Of a DNA stretch of 33,960 nucleotides, positions 33,758 through 33,960 are shown piece by piece; within the stretch, counting starts at the first letter, position 1, and each line of letters opens with the position of its first letter. Location: assembly GCA_020881235.1 (NCBI GenBank), contig JAJIYK010000083.1, positions 1 through 33,960 on the forward strand, written 5' to 3'. This stretch comes from Rickettsia endosymbiont of Oxypoda opaca (GTDB lineage Bacteria > Pseudomonadota > Alphaproteobacteria > Rickettsiales > Rickettsiaceae). Both the position numbers and the translations under genes were made by a program. The notes beneath the pieces are model-generated. The model was not told where the DNA came from, did no database searches, and saw only the letters and a list, made by a program, of their open reading frames with translations.

Positions 33758-33960
33758 GCTTTATTGTTGCATGGATACCCCAAATGTCATGGCGAGGCAC
33801 TGCAAGCGTTATTGCGTGGCTCGAATTTTTGCAAAGCGTACGGTGTCATGCCGTGACTTGATCACGGCATCCAGTCTTTTTATTAAGGTTTTTTCTGGAT
33901 ACCGTGGTCAAGCCACGGTATGACACCATACTTGTAATAACCATAATACGGTAAAATCGA
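33758..33960. repeat. Type-A palindromic element at the window end, preceded by a type-C fragment
   Basis: A frame end with type-C fragment (TTGTTGCATGGATACC, GTCATGGCGAGGC) is followed at 33806 by a type-A element: GTTATTGCGTGGCTCG, core GTGTCATGCCGTGACTTGAT...CCAG-N20-CTGG...CAAGCCACGGTATGACAC (to ~33926). It repeats the 7976-8096 copy almost base for base, including the same mismatches between arms. The 313-bp tail of the window has no gene. Confidence 0.85.

Noticed and set aside
1..33960. CRISPR array or regularly spaced repeats
   Set aside because: The repeats are long palindromes dispersed at irregular distances, not short direct repeats with uniform spacers.
1..33960. Insertion sequence or transposase driving the repeats
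   Set aside because: No transposase, integrase or REP-associated Y1 enzyme frame is present; the elements here are non-autonomous.
1..33960. tRNA, rRNA or other structured RNA genes
   Set aside because: All gaps were read for cloverleaf-like and conserved RNA sequences; only palindromic repeats and AT-rich promoter regions were seen.

Overview
This is a chromosomal segment from an AT-rich alphaproteobacterium, almost certainly a Rickettsia. The evidence is the low GC content, the reduced set of housekeeping genes, isolated AmpG, AddB, NuoN and DUF4143-type genes, and above all about eighteen dispersed palindromic elements of the Rickettsia palindromic element (RPE) kind, three of which sit in frame inside proteins. 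The high repeat load and the toxin-antitoxin genes point away from the typhus group and towards an R. felis-like or endosymbiont genome. The species cannot be settled from the sequence alone. No tRNA, rRNA, CRISPR array or transposase was seen.

Layout. 1-308: nested palindromic repeats. 309-3575: a family-8 glycosyltransferase (-), an AmpG-type muropeptide permease (+) and an orphan YefM/Phd antitoxin (+). 3783-6074: recG (-) with a repeat-derived internal segment. 6599-7944: scoA-scoB, the two subunits of a succinyl-CoA:3-ketoacid CoA transferase. 8157-9035: a DUF1189-like membrane protein (-), divergent from nuoN (9204-10613). 10852-11652: birA carrying another in-frame repeat. 11705-12349: an unknown protein ending in a CaaX box. 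12711-14570: uvrC (-), whose start codon lies in a repeat end. 14738-15934: an unknown zinc-ribbon protein. 15976-18404: a CsaA-like tRNA-binding protein and an exporter-type ABC protein (both -).

The most unusual block is 18970-23563. A 1420-residue UPF1/DNA2-type superfamily 1 helicase with a C-terminal PD-(D/E)XK (DUF559/Vsr-like) nuclease is followed 28 bp later by an 84-residue two-zinc-ribbon protein. Base composition appears richer in GC than the neighbours, and same-orientation copies of one repeat family flank the block. I read it as a horizontally acquired nucleic-acid-targeting, probably anti-mobile-element, operon. Then come thrS (23944-25854) and addB (26139-28703, with a small repeat inside), ldcA (28837-29811, -), and a second accessory operon (30114-31320, -) encoding a GH18 chitinase-like protein and a small helical protein. 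A complete vapBC pair (31506-32148, -) and a DUF4143 AAA ATPase (32388-33647, +) close the window.

How it fits together. Core genes for DNA repair (recG, uvrC, addB), translation (thrS), respiration (nuoN), biotin loading (birA) and peptidoglycan recycling (ampG, ldcA) are interleaved with accessory genes for host interaction (CaaX protein, chitinase), conflict (helicase-nuclease, VapBC, orphan antitoxin) and a large mobile-repeat burden that has changed gene boundaries and protein sequences. All functional calls rest on motif reading; no database search was run.
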